Shown: positions 14,788-50,555 of the stretch, piece after piece
Layout: each line of letters begins with the position of its first letter
Numbering within the stretch: position 1 is the first letter of the stretch
Notes under the pieces: generated by a model
Seen by the model: the letters and a program-made list of their open reading frames with translations, nothing else
The model's database searches: none
Told to the model about the DNA's origin: nothing
Translations under genes and position numbers: made by a program
Assembly (NCBI GenBank): GCA_026929865.2
Contig: CM049400.1
Location: 25,684,001-25,748,000 of the forward strand
Direction of reading: 5' to 3'
Length of the DNA stretch: 64,000 nt
DNA from: Hyperoplus lanceolatus
Taxonomy: Eukaryota; Chordata; Actinopteri; Uranoscopiformes; Ammodytidae

Positions 14788-16345
14788 TTAAAGTATCAAA
14801 AACGATCAATAATTGGCAATGAATGTTTGCTTCTGTCCTTATTTTTGAAGATGAGGTTTCTGATTTATATCAGACTTTTGACTGCAGTTACGTTTAAGTC
14901 GTTTCTGCTTGGCTGGTTGACAACATTTAACATCAGAGAAATTTGGTTTGTCTTCATAAAGGATACATTTGCTAGGAAAATAGTCAGTGATCTTCCTCAA
15001 AGTAAAGTTGAGTTTTCGTACAGAAACTTCAGGTATTGTAACACAAAACAACATGATTATAATATATACATAATTATATAGGCATATCACCAACTAAAGA
15101 CCATCAGCATACTCAAATCATGGTATAATAGATCATATAACTGAAATGATTAGGTCATGAATGGGCAGGAGGATCAAGAGAAAACTAATCAGAAACTGCT
15201 TCAAAGTGATAAATTTACTGGTTCAAACTTTCTGTGTGAATGTGATTATCTGCCTGTTGTGGACATTTTTTCTTTCTCCAAATTGCAGTTTCATAGCAAG
15301 TAGTTTCATACAAATTAAGAGTTTGGTCCCATGCAAAGCAGAACAGTTGGTCATAGCTTTCAGATGTGAGTGTGTATTAGAAAAAGGCTGATATAGATAT
15401 AGGTGTATATATGTATTTATTTATTTGTCAATATTTGTCTAGGCTAAACACAAAGACTCCTGGGTGTCCTCACATTAAAAGGAACTTCCTCATCTGCTTG
15501 CCATGAGCAGCACTCCCTCCCCCTCATCATCCAGAACAATGATGTCTTCCTTTTGGACATCCTGCCAGCTTCTCTAACACACACACACCGAGGTTGTCTA
15601 TCTCTATGGGAAGAAGTCATAAGTGCAGGAATTCGCTGAAAGCTGCCTCTTGTGTTTTGGAGATTCCTAGAAACTGGTCATCTTAAACTAGTGCCCCCTC
15701 CTTTCCTCTCCTGTCTGATGCAGGCTCCTGTCCAGGCCTCCCTACAACAGCTGAGACGGCTTAATGCTGCTAATACTGACCGTGTGAGAGTTCAGAGGCT
15801 GGTACAGTTTGCGGTAGCTGTGTTTCGTTTCTAGTAGCCTAGTAGCTGGAGAGGAATTTGGACAGGACACCTCTGTAAATGGGGGTCAGTGGGTGTGTTT
15901 TGGCAACTACGCATGACGAAACATGCAGAGCGGCCAGCAAGCAAACCAGCTTTTTCTTTTTCTATAGGCTACCAAACCTCTTAGCCTACACATACAGTGA
16001 TAAACAAGCATAATGTTTGTGTTGCTCTCAGTCATGAGGGGGCAGGAATGATAAAGCATTAAAGTTGACTTTACCATTCATTTATTCTGCTAGCAGTTCA
16101 ATTTGAGGTTTGTTTTGGTTAAAAAGCGGCCCATTCAGTCCCTTCTCAGTGGGACAAAGTGAAGAGCTAACACAACAAGCGGCTGCATTCATTGGAGGTA
16201 AACATTACTGCATTGTTGAGCCTGTTTTGTGTCCACGCAGCGGTGGTGGCGTGAACGTTCATGACCCGCGAGGTTTCAGCCGATTAAAATTCACACACAC
16301 AAACAACACCGGATATTTTACTGGGGTAAAAGACTCAAGTCTCAC

Positions 16346-16810
16346 CAGAAACGATGAACGTTGCTCCGACCGGAGTCCCCGACCTCGGAGCTTCTTCTCA
16401 GGCCGGATGCCGTGGTGTTTTTTTTCACCTCCGAGCGTTAAAAAGAAAGGGAAAAAAAACAGCACCGACTGCTTCTCCTTTGTGGTTTCCGTGTGGCGTT
16501 GGCGACTTTTATAGTCTTTACTGTCGCTTATTTCCGTCCGATAACATGGCGTTGCTCCTTTAAAAGGTTAAAGTTTCACTCCGGGTAAAGCAAATAGGAA
16601 GCGCCTCCTACGGTTCTCCCGTCGCAGAGACCATGGCAGTGTGTGAGGGACGCTGGTGATTACTGGTTGATCCGAGTGTGTCGGTCCTCAGCCTGCTGAC
16701 GCTGCCACCGCACGGCCGTGTCATCCAGGTGTAAACAGCAGGGAAACAGTGCCGCCTATCGGCCTCAGAAAGGAAGTGCGGCGGTTAGTGCGGCAACACA
16801 GCGGCCCCTA
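16346..16810 (-). promoter_or_regulatory. CpG-rich candidate promoter and noncoding first exon of the cdk17-like gene
   Basis: This stretch is visibly richer in GC and CpG than its surroundings. It holds a YY1-like AACATGGCG motif near 16543. On the minus strand a good donor (TTCTG|GTGAGA, exon side ending at 16346) would end a noncoding exon. Vertebrate PCTAIRE genes commonly have a noncoding first exon far upstream of the first coding exon, and the coding exon at 5.4 kb has an acceptor directly upstream of its 5' UTR. The link to that exon is inference. The block could instead drive an unseen RNA on either strand. Confidence 0.35.
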
Positions 16811-16847
16811 CTGGCCCCATAGGCTACTTCACAACCAACACACGAGT

Positions 16848-16905
16848 AAATACTTTATTGATCCCCAGTGTACTGGGGAATTCGGTTTCGTTACAGTGTA
16901 TCCCA
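16848..16905. repeat. Fragment resembling a fish LINE tail (ACTTTATTGATCCCC)
   Basis: TACTTTATTGATCCCCAGTG and GGGGAATTCGGTTTCG follow a pattern common in teleost repeats. Too short for clade assignment. Confidence 0.35.
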
Positions 16906-17936
16906 ATTTAGAAAGGACGTAAACAGGGTGGGGTCCAAAACTCATGGTCCTCAAATTGTTGAGATGTATGATAGTGTTTCCTCAGTCGGCCTACCTGTTT
17001 TTATTCATTAATCTTAAACCTAAACCATGTTGCCCTGTGAGGGGATTGTGGGGGAGAGAGGGTTACATTTTAATGTGTGAAAAGGTCTACAATAACTTTA
17101 AAGTCTAAGACCATATTTCAAGATTAAAGATCCGTTATTGTTACATCTCAATCAGCCTACAAGTATACGTGAGTAAAATAAAAAATAGAAATGTGTCCCC
17201 TCCTAAATGCAGCGCCAAAAGAAGAAAAAAAGAAAAACACAGGTGTTATAATATTATAATGTTATAAAAAGTAAGATGAGTAAGAAAGATTAGGGTTTTA
17301 AACTAGGCTTACCTGGTTTGCAACCAAATCTAAGCAAATGTATGGCATTGGCAAATACAACTCATCTACTTATACTCAGGAGTGAAACTAGGCCAAAGGA
17401 ATTGGGGAGTGGGGTAAAAAAAAATACCAACATTTCACAGTGGATGACTAGAGGAGGGGGGAGTCTATCTATTTATTGATGAGTAGGCTATAAGTTAGAG
17501 ATTTATGTCAGTAACAGAGGGGTGTATGTAATGAGGAAACAAGTTTACCTAGTGCTGGAATGTAGTGTAAAGTACATTTACTCAAGAAATGTAGTTTAAC
17601 ATGGGGCCAAGATGCCAACACACGTTATTCAGCATGTGCCAAACAAATGTTTCTAATGTCTGTGTTATCTACATGTAGTTCTACTATTATATAATTATTA
17701 TAATATATATATTTTCCTCCTCATCTTTCCTCTCTAACACAGACTCATAAACCCCTCCCTCAAGCTTCCTCTCACTACCCCTGAGCAACAATCCCTCTAC
17801 CTCGGATTGCCCCGGTGAAACAGTTTAAACATTCAGTCTTTTCTGGGGCACAGCCAGAATTCAGGTGGGAAAAAAACTCTAGCAAACATAAAATCAGCAT
17901 ACTTTCCTGAAGGACAAGAAAGTATGCTGAAGCAAA

Positions 17937-17939
<3 letters not shown>

Positions 17940-17996
<57 letters not shown>
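17940..17996. repeat. (GA)n microsatellite
   Basis: A perfect GA run of 57 bases, 1.5 kb upstream of ucma. Confidence 0.97.
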
Positions 17997-17997
<1 letters not shown>

Positions 17998-18380
17998 ACG
18001 TGGCCTTGCTGAGGGGGCCTCTTTCAGCTAAATCTGACATTTGGCAATGAAAATTAAAAACCTCACTCCAGCTCTGGGCCTCGGTTGTTTTCTGCCACTT
18101 TTTCTTTCCAAAAAAACCCAGCAGTGTTTGTGTTTTCTGTCATCTGTCATCCATCTCTTCTCTTGTAAGTGTATAGGTATTAACCAGGGACGTGGTGCAT
18201 ATTCAGCCTGCAGTCTTATTTCAATAGGGAGCCCAAAACGTTTCCCTTTGTATGACTACAGATACAGGCCCTAAATGGCTCCTGATACTTGTCACACTTG
18301 ACATAAGATAAACACTTGGCCCAGTTTCTGCTGCAGAAGGTTTACTTTAATTGCAGTAAAGTGAAAAAATAAGTGGTTAA

Positions 18381-18855
18381 AGGTGAAGTAAGCGATTTAT
18401 TTATGTTAATATAAGTGTTAAATCGCTCTTTATTCATACAGTGATCACTTACATAATGTGCGCGTTTCAGAAAGCCGATCTGTCAGTCAGCTGCTCTGCA
18501 TGTAATCGGCAAATAAACTTTTCTGGGATCACGAAAATAATATCCAATCACAAGAGAGAACGCTACAAACCGACACCCGTCTCACTCATGGTCTCACTGC
18601 CATGCACGCCAGAGTGACAGATGGGTGAATGTTTATGCGCCTACAATGGTGGAGCAGGTAAAAATCCTTCCCAATGTCTGTTTTGATGATTTTAATTATG
18701 TTTTATCACACTTATGGATCTGAGATGATGCTAGATAACTCGCTGTTTGAAGACCGCAGTGCATTAATGTGGTGACGTAGGGACGAGCGAGGGGACTACT
18801 AACTGCAGTAACTGACAGGAAGTTTGCTAAAAGAACCATTCCACTTACAGCACCT
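18381..18855. mobile_element. TTAA-flanked MITE between cdk17-like promoter and ucma
   Basis: TTAA (18377-18380) precedes AGGTGAAGTAAGCGAT, and CCACTTACAGCACCT precedes TTAA (18856-18859). No coding potential. Confidence 0.6.
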
Positions 18856-19525
18856 TTAATGAATGATTGTATGAATGAATAAGTGAATGAATTAATGAAT
18901 ATTTTTATTTTCGTGTCTGGTCATTTGCATGACCCATGCCACATGGAATTTTACAGATGCATTAAAAAACACCAAACCAAGTCTTCCGTTGTTTCATCTT
19001 CAGAAACGTGATCTTGAAGCTATACTTAACTTTTATCGCCCCATGAAGAATTCTGAGTAACTACAACAACTCTGATGGCGCATCTTCATGAGGTTAGCGC
19101 ATGGATTTTATACCTCCTGCTGTAGGTCCAGGTTTCTTCCTAGCAGTAGAATCAACAACTGAAACATTTTGTGGGCTTTTCTTGAGCTCTTGTGCCAGTG
19201 TCGGGGGTTGACACCAGTTTGTAAATGCTGCCATACTGAGAAATGTGTAGCGCTGATAGGCGTAATCAACTTTGCTCATTGGCTTTAATGTAACCAACAT
19301 TCATTTATATGAAACAGGGAATCAGTTTAAATCCTTCCATCACTTGGAAACTCTCTCTCCTGTTTGGTGGATCTTATCAAACGTGAAGGGCCCCTCCCTT
19401 TCTCCTTGTCCTCTGACAGCATTCAATATTCCCCCAGGTCCCACCCCGCCTCTCACAGACTCACCTCTTCGTCCTTGCTGAATAGTTGCTTGCCTCACAC
19501 AACTATTCAGACCCAGAACTTGAAG

Positions 19526-19583
19526 ATGTCTTGGACGCGTGCAACCCTCCTGGCTCTCCTCGCAGTGCTCTTTGCACTCTCCT
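19526..19583 (+). CDS. ucma: ucma exon 1 (signal peptide)
   Basis: This exon encodes the start Met and the hydrophobic signal peptide, residues 1-19, and ends one base into codon 20 at a GTGAGT donor. The ATG is preceded by GAAG and is the first in-frame Met. Confidence 0.9.
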
Positions 19584-20884
19584 GTGAGTGTCTTTGAAGG
19601 CTACAGCGTGATGCTAGATGTTTGTTTGTTTCGTGTTTCGCAGAGAGGTAAGCGTGGGAGGCTATAAATTCTGTCTTTTAATTCAGAGAACTTCCTGTTT
19701 TGTCCTCTGACCCAGTTTCTCCAGAGGCAGACTCCGCAGCTGTGCCCAGCAGCAGCACGGGCAACACCAAAGATCCACAAGGTGAGGAGATACATCATCA
19801 GCTGGACCTCTTCCACATCCTCTCCCTCTCTCTATCTCTCCCTCTCTATCTATCTCTCTCCCTCTCTCTCCCTCTCTCTATACATCCCTTAATTATGTTG
19901 TGAGCTGAATCTCTACCTGCCTCCACTGCAGGCCCGCTGAATAAGATCTTCATGAAAGAGACCGATGCCTTGAACTTCTTCAGAAAACGCACCAGACGGG
20001 GCGCCAAGTCTCAGGACGAGATTAACGGTGAGTTCACTCTAAGTTTGTTTGTGGCAGTTTGGACCGAGGTCTGACCGGTCTGTCAATGCAATGTGCGTGT
20101 TTGCGGTAATTGTTGCCATCTTTATCTTAACACAGGGCATTTACAGGTTACAGACACACCCACTTATTTATTTACTATTAAGCCACGATGGAAGTCATCA
20201 TGTTACATCCGAGTTGATAATAACTCAAATTATTGAATTAATTACTGAAACAATTTGTCTCACCTCTTAAACATGAACATGAAAATCAAGCAAATGTTTG
20301 AATGCTTTCCTAGATATGAGTAATGACTACTGCTCTGGAATCAACAAAGTTATCTCAGAAAAGTGTATTAGATGGCATTGAATCCATACTGTATGAGTGA
20401 AACACTTAATGTCCCTTTAGAGAAATTGTGTTGCACAATTGGCCCTCCAGAAAAGTACACAAACACATCAGATGTCATGCATTACATTGCAAGAAAATAC
20501 GGATGCTGCAACAAAGCACTGGTCATAAAAGCACGGTGAAAAGTTTTTGTGCAAAGTCAAAATTTGTAATGCATCTGAAATAAGAGATCAAACTTATTTT
20601 TGTCCCCATACATAAAGAGACACTGTATTGTAATGGAAACAGTCGACAGTGTTCAGTTTTTTAGCACAACGACAGATGAAATATTCCTTTTAGTAGCTTG
20701 AAATGACTGTCAGAAAAACATGTCAATGACAACCTGATTGTTTTTGTGATGGTGGCAGCTGTTCAGAGTTTAGTGAAGGCGAGGCCTAAACGGAGATAGT
20801 CTCAGACCCGCTTACAGCAGCTATGAGTCCTCTGCTGGAGGCTGAGCAGGAGCCACAGGGCAGCATGGAGCTCGCTCGCTCACA

Positions 20885-20971
<87 letters not shown>

Positions 20972-23298
20972 CAAGAGCATATCAGTGAATACTCTCATCA
21001 CAGGTGTTGGGAAAATTCACATGCTGTACAAGGTTTGACATCCTGGAGTGATTTAGAGGCGCTGTTGTGTACAGTTCTGCCAACAGGAAGGTGAGAGCAC
21101 ACACTGAGGCTGCTGCTCTGAACTACTGGACTTGTGTAACATGCTTCTGCGTGCTGGACCAAATGAACACAAAGCGGTGTAAATTGTGAAAAGACTGAGA
21201 TGGACTAGTGAGTGGGTGAGCGGTTGAGAGCTGAATGTGCTGCCGGACACACTGGCTGAAAGGGGTCAAGGAGAAGCCAAAGTGGAAACATGTGAGACTG
21301 TGTTCACTTTGAAGAGCCTCTACCGCTCCACAATGGCATGAAAGCACACCATCTGCCTCAAAGGGGAATATTTGACATGTGTATTAGCTGCTTCTGTGGG
21401 CGTATGAGGTGATGCTCAATTTTGAAGCAAAGTTTTTCACATCCATACGCAGACATCGGACTATTAAAGTCTCTGGAAACCTGATCTAAAATAGTAAAAA
21501 TTAATATATTATATCAAGGTTAGGTGTTTAAATATGCTTTTAAGAAAATTTGATTGAAAATAAATGATCATACAGTAATCTACTTTTTTACTGTCTATAA
21601 GGTTTTGCAGGACTGTGTGGGCGTGACCATATAAAAAGGTCTCCACGGCAACAGTCATTGTTTTTATAGAATTTTCAGGCAGAGAACTAATTATCGTGAT
21701 TGGTTCAAAATAGTCGAGCATAGCCTAAAATAAATCGAATTTGTGTAAAGTTCCTCAAACTTAAATGACAATATATTTCATGATACATATGCCTAATTTT
21801 TTCAGAATCTTATTTTAATGCATCTTACTCCCCAAATAACAAGCCAACCCAAAGAGATTGTGAAGTGTGAAAATACCAGCTTGATTTGTTTGATTCCGTC
21901 TGCTCAAGTCTCCTCTGGTATTGTTCCTAATGTCTGGAAGAAAGCTCACGTCATTCCATTACATAAAGGGGGTGACAAAAGTGATCTCAATAATTACAGG
22001 CCAATTTCCAAACTCCCATGCCTGGCAAAAATTCTAGAATCAGTCATTAATACTCAGTTGAAAACCTTTTAATCGAGTGCTTCCATTTTGAGTCCATTTC
22101 AATCTGGTTTTAGGGCAGGCCACAGTACCGTATCTGCTGTCACTTTGGTCTTAGACAACATTGTTACAGCTATCGATAAAAAAATGCACTGTGCAGCACT
22201 TTTTGTTGATCTGTCAAAAGCTTTTGATACTTTAGATCACCATTTGCTTTTAGAGAGGCTGCATGAAATTGGTTTTGATTATTCTGCATGTAGCTGGTTT
22301 AGGGACTATCTCTCTGATAGACAGCTCAATTTTAGGTCCAGTCCTATTCACAATTTACATTAATAACATTGTTTCATCACTACAAAACTGCCATGCCCAT
22401 TTGTATGCGGACGACACTGTACTGTATTGCATTTCTGATTCAGTGCAACAATCTGTTCAGAACCTACAGAGCTCTTTTAACACCCTGCAGAACTGTCTAG
22501 TGGATCTCAGGCTTGTCCTTAATACAGAAAAATCAAAATATATGTGTTTTTCCAGAGCAAGAATTACACATTTTAATTATCTTATTATTCACACAAATAA
22601 TGGATCTCATATTGAAAGAGTCACTGAATATAAACATCTTGGCATCTGGATAGATGAAAAACTCTCTTTTACATTTCACATAAAAAATCTTGTCTGTCGT
22701 CTGCGACAAAAGATTGGAAATTTTTATAGGAATAAAGCCACCTTCCCGTTGTTCAGTAGGAAAAGGATTATTGAGGCAGTTTTTATGTCTGTCCTTGATT
22801 ACGGTGATGTGGTTTATCGGCATGCATCTCGTTCATGCCTTAAACTCCTAGACTCTGTATTTCACTCTGCTTTGAGATTCATTACAGGAGATGCTTATGA
22901 TACACACCATTGTGTTTTATATGAAAAGGTTGGGTGGTCCTCCCTTAAGGAGAGACGTGATGCACATTGGCATATTTTTATATATAAAGCTCTGACTGGA
23001 AAGCTACACTCTATTTGACAGAAATGCTGCTTATTTCAGATGGGCTTTATCAAACCCGCTCAACTGACATGCTCATATTATATGTTCCCTATGCCCGGTC
23101 TGAGCTTGGTAAAACCGCTTTTAGCCATAGTGCCCCTGACTCCTGGAACAGCCTACAACATACAATTAAAATAAATACACTCATAACTGTTAACCAATTT
23201 AAAATCATTATTTTGAATCAGTCCCTCTACACTTGTAACTGTTTTAATTAGGCTATTGTCTCTTTCATTCAATTGATCTGAATGTTTTAAATTGTTCT

Positions 23299-23353
<55 letters not shown>

Positions 23354-24650
23354 AACTTGTTATGTATTCTCATTGTATATTGTGTATCTGTACAAACTCA
23401 ACGTCATTGTAAAAGAGGGTCACCCCTCAATTGATCTTTCGAGGTTAAATAAAGGAAAATTAAAATGAAATTAGTTTTTGGATGGTGTCCTCAATCACTT
23501 ACATTGGAGCTGTATTAGAAATAGGTCTCCTCATAGTCAGTCAGTGTGGACAGAGAGAACAGTTGCAAATCATTAGCTGTCCACGTGGCCTTGAGGGTTT
23601 TCATATTAAGATGTGAAAAGGAAAATGTGAACCTATTTTTTAAATTAGCTTTATTTCTATTCACACATATAAGTATATATCTAGTAAAAACAGTGAGACA
23701 TGACTCATTAGAATTCTTTTTACATCACTGCGTGCTCCAGCCTTGTGTGGCTACTGTGAGCAGCTTCTGTGAATCACAAGCTTCGTGAAGGTCACAGGAA
23801 GCAGCTTTTGTTCAGATGCGGTGATTCAGTTCTGTGGTAGCCTAGTTTTGTAATGTTAAAAATGTCTTGTGTTGAGTCTGTGTGTGTCTTTACCTGTGGT
23901 TAATTTTTGATGCAGTGTATTCCCAGACAAAATTTATCATGTAAAATATCTCATATTTCTGAATTGTACACATGGCTCTTGTCCATAAAAAGATGTGTGT
24001 CATTTATAAAAGTATTTCATTATTATTTAATGTAGAATAACGTTTTGCAGATTGTTGAAACTGTGTAAATGGACATGCCAACAGTGTAGTGGAGGAAACT
24101 AATGAAAAACCTTTATAAAACCTTTTTTAAGGCAGTATTTTAAAACAGTTTCAATATATTTGATGTAGGCTACTGTGTATGTGTCTGATCTTTTTTGGTT
24201 CATTACACATTCTCCTCAGAAAGTAGAGGTTGATTATGACAACACACTGTCGAATTTAAGTCAGTCATCATTTCACAGTGTAAATTCATCCACATCTTCC
24301 TCTCCTCTCCTCTCCTCTCCTCTCTTCTCCTCTCCGCCCTTTTTGCAGCTGAGCAGAGGCAGGTTCTGGCTGCGGATGAGCGGAGGAGAGAGTTCCACGA
24401 GGAGAAGAGGAACCAGTATGAGAACAACGCAGAAGAGGAGAACGATGGTATGCAAAGCCTGATATCTGAAGTATCTGAGAGCGACGAGTTCGTTCACTCG
24501 ACCGGCTCATTCTTCACCCACTAAAAAAAAAAACATTCTCACAATCTCCCAGAGACAAACGAGAGGACCAGAGAGAGCACCGAGCAGTGGAGGGAGTTCC
24601 ACTATGACGGGATGCATCCTCCCCAGGAGTACAACCGTCAGTCCATCTGA
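19526..24650 (+). CDS. ucma: Unique cartilage matrix-associated protein / Gla-rich protein precursor (complete, five exons)
   Basis: Exons 19526-19583, 19716-19781, 19932-20027, 24349-24447 and 24553-24650 join in frame with GT-AG borders to 138 residues, the same length as human UCMA. UCMA is a secreted, vitamin K-dependent matrix protein of cartilage that is gamma-carboxylated and linked to control of calcification. Residues 1-19 are a hydrophobic signal peptide ([19 protein letters not shown]). The propeptide holds [13 protein letters not shown], and residues 59-64 (RKRTRR) form a furin-type site. The mature chain, residues 65-138, has 74 residues of which 16 are Glu, the Gla candidates. 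It ends with the conserved [13 protein letters not shown] block. The gene is tail-to-tail with camk1d. A long (GA)n run begins just after the stop codon, and intron 3 (about 4.3 kb) contains an L2 fragment. Teleosts can carry two copies of this gene; which copy this is cannot be told here. Confidence 0.93.
19716..19781 (+). CDS. ucma: ucma exon 2 (propeptide)
   Basis: This exon encodes residues 20-41, a Ser/Ala/Pro-rich linker ([19 protein letters not shown]). It lies between a CCCAG acceptor and a GTGAGG donor. The alternative downstream AG would create a stop codon, which decides the acceptor. Confidence 0.85.
19818..19882. repeat. Pyrimidine-rich CTCTCCCTCTAT repeat in ucma intron 2
   Basis: Low-complexity CT/TCTA units fill much of the 150-base intron between ucma exons 2 and 3. 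Confidence 0.9.
19932..20027 (+). CDS. ucma: ucma exon 3 (conserved propeptide helix and furin site)
   Basis: This exon encodes residues 42-73, including [13 protein letters not shown] and the basic RKRTRR cleavage site, then GAKSQDEIN, the start of the mature protein. Confidence 0.92.
20889..20969. repeat. (CA)n microsatellite in ucma intron 3
   Basis: A CA run of about 81 bases. Confidence 0.97.
21800..23469 (+). mobile_element. L2-like LINE fragment, 5'-truncated, reverse transcriptase broken
   Basis: Plus-strand pieces show reverse-transcriptase motifs: [52 protein letters not shown] and [10 protein letters not shown] (YADD at 22404-22415). The frame shifts at about 22330, where the GVPQGS block is lost by deletion. 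The tail ends GAGGTTAAATAAAGG, typical of fish L2 3' ends, and contains a (TG)n run. It lies in ucma intron 3 in the same orientation as ucma. Confidence 0.8.
23303..23350. repeat. (TG)n in the L2 3' UTR
   Basis: A TG run of 48 bases inside the L2 tail. Confidence 0.97.
24297..24336. repeat. CTCTC tandem forming the ucma exon 4 polypyrimidine tract
   Basis: Repeated CCTCT units end 12 bases before the exon 4 acceptor, so splice-site strength depends on a repeat. Confidence 0.9.
24349..24447 (+). CDS. ucma: ucma exon 4 (Gla-rich region)
   Basis: This exon encodes residues 74-106 with the Glu/Arg-rich [18 protein letters not shown] segment, the family's most recognisable region. The polypyrimidine tract before its acceptor is a tandem CTCTC repeat (about 24297-24336). 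Confidence 0.93.
24553..24650 (+). CDS. ucma: ucma exon 5 (C-terminus and stop)
   Basis: This exon encodes residues 107-138 with [18 protein letters not shown], ending in TGA at 24648-24650. The final residues diverge from the mammalian His/Thr end. Confidence 0.92.
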
Positions 24651-24660
24651 GACTGCATGG

Positions 24661-24785
<125 letters not shown>

Positions 24786-25800
24786 GCCTTGAAAGCTTTA
24801 GAGTAGAGACTAAAGATCAGCAGCAGAATTAGAATTTCCATTGTGTTATTAATGCTTGTGTGGTTGACATTGGCTTTACTTCCCTGTTGTTTAGGATCTG
24901 ACAGACCTCAGAAATGTGATAGAAGTAATAATAATTGATTGATACGGCTGAAACGCATTTAATGTCAGACAAATACAGAAAATAAGGAAATGCGTTATGT
25001 TGGACGTGCTATAGATGAACACCTGATGATTATTTTCATCATTCGTCTATAAAACGTCAGGGGACAGAAAATAGCCCATAATCACAATTTACTAAAAGCC
25101 AACAATGATGTAATTCTTCTTACTCTGTCTAATAAAGAAGTAGAAGCTAGTGAATTTGAAGTATTTTATCCTAAATAGCGAAGTTTCTTAAAGTTTCTTA
25201 ATTTTCCTGTTAGACTTCTTGTGAATTAAAACTCCAATAACAGAACTGAAAATAGACTATTTTGAGATGATTGAGGGGTAATGCTGTCAACACACTAACA
25301 AGCAGATTTAAAAAATCTATTGAATTTAAAAGCTGGAGTATGAAACCCCAAAACTGAAGCAATTTATTGTTTTCTGAAACACATCGCCAGTTCAAAATTG
25401 TTTAAGCCAGTATCGAACTGATAGCCTTTTGTAAAATATGTTATTTACTGTATCTACTCAAATATCCTATATTAACTATGTATTTACTCACTTGTGATGA
25501 CCTTAATTCAATCTTTTTGCATAGTAGTTCTTTAAGAAAAAAAATCTGTATTTAGAAAACATTTATTACTGTAAGTGTAAACTAGCACAAACTAACTCAC
25601 TAACTTGATATTTACTTTCTGTCAAAGAAGCAGAGCACGTGCAAACAAGTCTTCTTTTTTAACACATTCATCTCTACAACTCCAAAAGCACAATTCTGCA
25701 ACAATATGTAACACATGCATACCGACAGGCTTTCACTGTTTCATATTTTGCTCTCTGTTGATGTCTTTTGGGGGGAGGAAAAAAATGAAGGGATGACAAG

Positions 25801-25830
25801 AATAAAAACTCAAGACCCAAACCAAGTGTG
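25801..25830 (+). terminator. Candidate ucma polyadenylation signal
   Basis: AATAAA at 25801-25806 is followed about 25 bases later by a GT-rich stretch (GTGTGTTGTTGAG), the usual downstream element. It would give ucma a 3' UTR of about 1.15 kb that includes the (GA)n run. Confidence 0.45.
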
Positions 25831-26183
25831 TTGTTGAGATTTGTATTTACAGGAATTAAGACGCTCAAAGTCAATAGTCACCACAACATTTGAAGATAAC
25901 TGAAGATGGCAAAAGCCCCCGGTATCGGGCATGTTCTGCTGGAGTCTTCCTCCTCCCATTCATGTCAAGATATTTCAAATCAAACAGAGGTACCACAGAG
26001 AAAACACAAAAGACAGAACCGTCTCTCGTCTGTGTGAAAATGTCTAGAGAGAAAGCGGGAGAGACGAGGAGAAAGAGCCTTTCTGCTAAATTCAACAGGC
26101 TGGTATGAAAGCACAGTGATTAAACACAGAGTGAGTGAGCTGTTTTCAGACCAGCCACCTCATGAGCAGAGGCAGACCACGTT

Positions 26184-26189
26184 TTTATT
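26184..26189 (-). terminator. Candidate camk1d polyadenylation signal
   Basis: TTTATT on the plus strand reads AATAAA on the camk1d strand, about 1.34 kb after the stop. Another AATAAA at about 27472-27467 lies only about 60 bases after the stop and seems too close. No transcript evidence is available. Confidence 0.25.
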
Positions 26190-26795
26190 TTTTTACCACC
26201 ATGGAACTGTACACTACTGATTTGACGAGGCTTCTCAGCAAAGGGGGAAAACAATCCATTCAGTACAAGTAACATTACACTTATACCGTCAATAAAGCTG
26301 GGTTTAAAGAAGGAAAACATCATGCCAGACTCTCCTAATGGCACATATGCAGCATTTGGTGTTTTTTTTTTCTTTTCTTCTTTTTCAACCATTTTCACCA
26401 TCATCCTCAGCAGCAGCGTCTGATCACTCTGGAAAAGGAGGTTTTGGTTAGCTTCTCGTCAGAGCACATCCCTGAGAACTGGTCACAACGCAACAACACA
26501 TGGTTGCCCTCCTGTGGTCAACAAGGACTTCACAGTCAAGTCAAAATGAATCAATCAAATAAAAGAGCAACAAGTAACAACTATTAGATACTGTATCTTT
26601 AGCATTCAATTCAATAGCTTTTTTTCTCTCCTAATAAAACATTTACACATTTCTGTAAGTGGTATTCTTACAAAAGTCTTAATATATTGTAGGAAAATAA
26701 ATAATCCAATACACTAGTGCAATGCACCGGCCCTCTCAGCGACCACAGCCGCAATTGAAGCTCATATTTCCTGTCCGCGCTTTAAAGCAAAGAGA

Positions 26796-26909
<114 letters not shown>

Positions 26910-27528
26910 CTGTCTGGAGTGATGACCCTGTAACCATTGTAGCAAATACCACAGCGAGATTAACAAGAGCTGTCAAGACGACGAAAGGGTTCAGAGTGCA
27001 GATGATGTCACGATTATTCACCACAGCTTGAAGCTTACTGTATACAGTATTTCACTTGCAGAACATGACTCCACTCAACAGTTCCAGGGGCAGGATATTT
27101 ACACAAGGCATACAGCGGAGCATCAATCCCAACATAGCAGCTTCAATAAAGAGTTAGTGTGGCACTTCCCAGACACCAGCCACTTGTTTATCTGCCAGAC
27201 AACCAACATCCAGGCTGAACATGGCTTCTTCCACATTATAAACCTCTGGTGAGCACCTTCCCCTCTGCACTTCCAGTTCGGCATGACAGTGGGACAGGGA
27301 AGCAGCGAGATGGGTTGTGGGGTAGGGGAGGGTATATGGCCGTGCTGGGCCATGGTAAATGGAGCTGAGCAAAACCGCTCCTATAATTCCTCCCAGAAAC
27401 AGATTGGGAGGTTTGCGGTACGGGCAAACTGGGCGAAAGACGTCGAATCACGAGGCCCCGGGATGGTTTATTTCAATCCCGGTTCAAAGCTCTGTGGTCT
27501 CCCAGCTCACCTCCCGCGGGACCTGGCG

Positions 27529-50555
<23,027 letters not shown>

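Larger units (their letters stand above)
5461..16345. other. Presumed first intron of the cdk17-like gene
   Basis: AT-rich noncoding DNA with the compound repeat, SINE remnant, two TTAA MITEs, microsatellites and the orphan TATA/exon candidate. No further coding exon was recognised. Confidence 0.45.
16811..19525. other. Divergent intergenic region upstream of ucma
   Basis: The region holds a LINE-tail-like fragment, a (GA)n run and the TTAA MITE at 18381-18855. ucma's own promoter is not obvious, and no clear TATA box was identified just upstream of 19526. Confidence 0.5.

Noticed and set aside
16110..16563. Open frames across the CpG-rich block
   Set aside because: Better explained as promoter/5' UTR sequence with few stops. 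No similarity recognised.
22533..22823. Minus-strand open frame of 96 codons
   Set aside because: Antisense to the L2 reverse transcriptase fragment.
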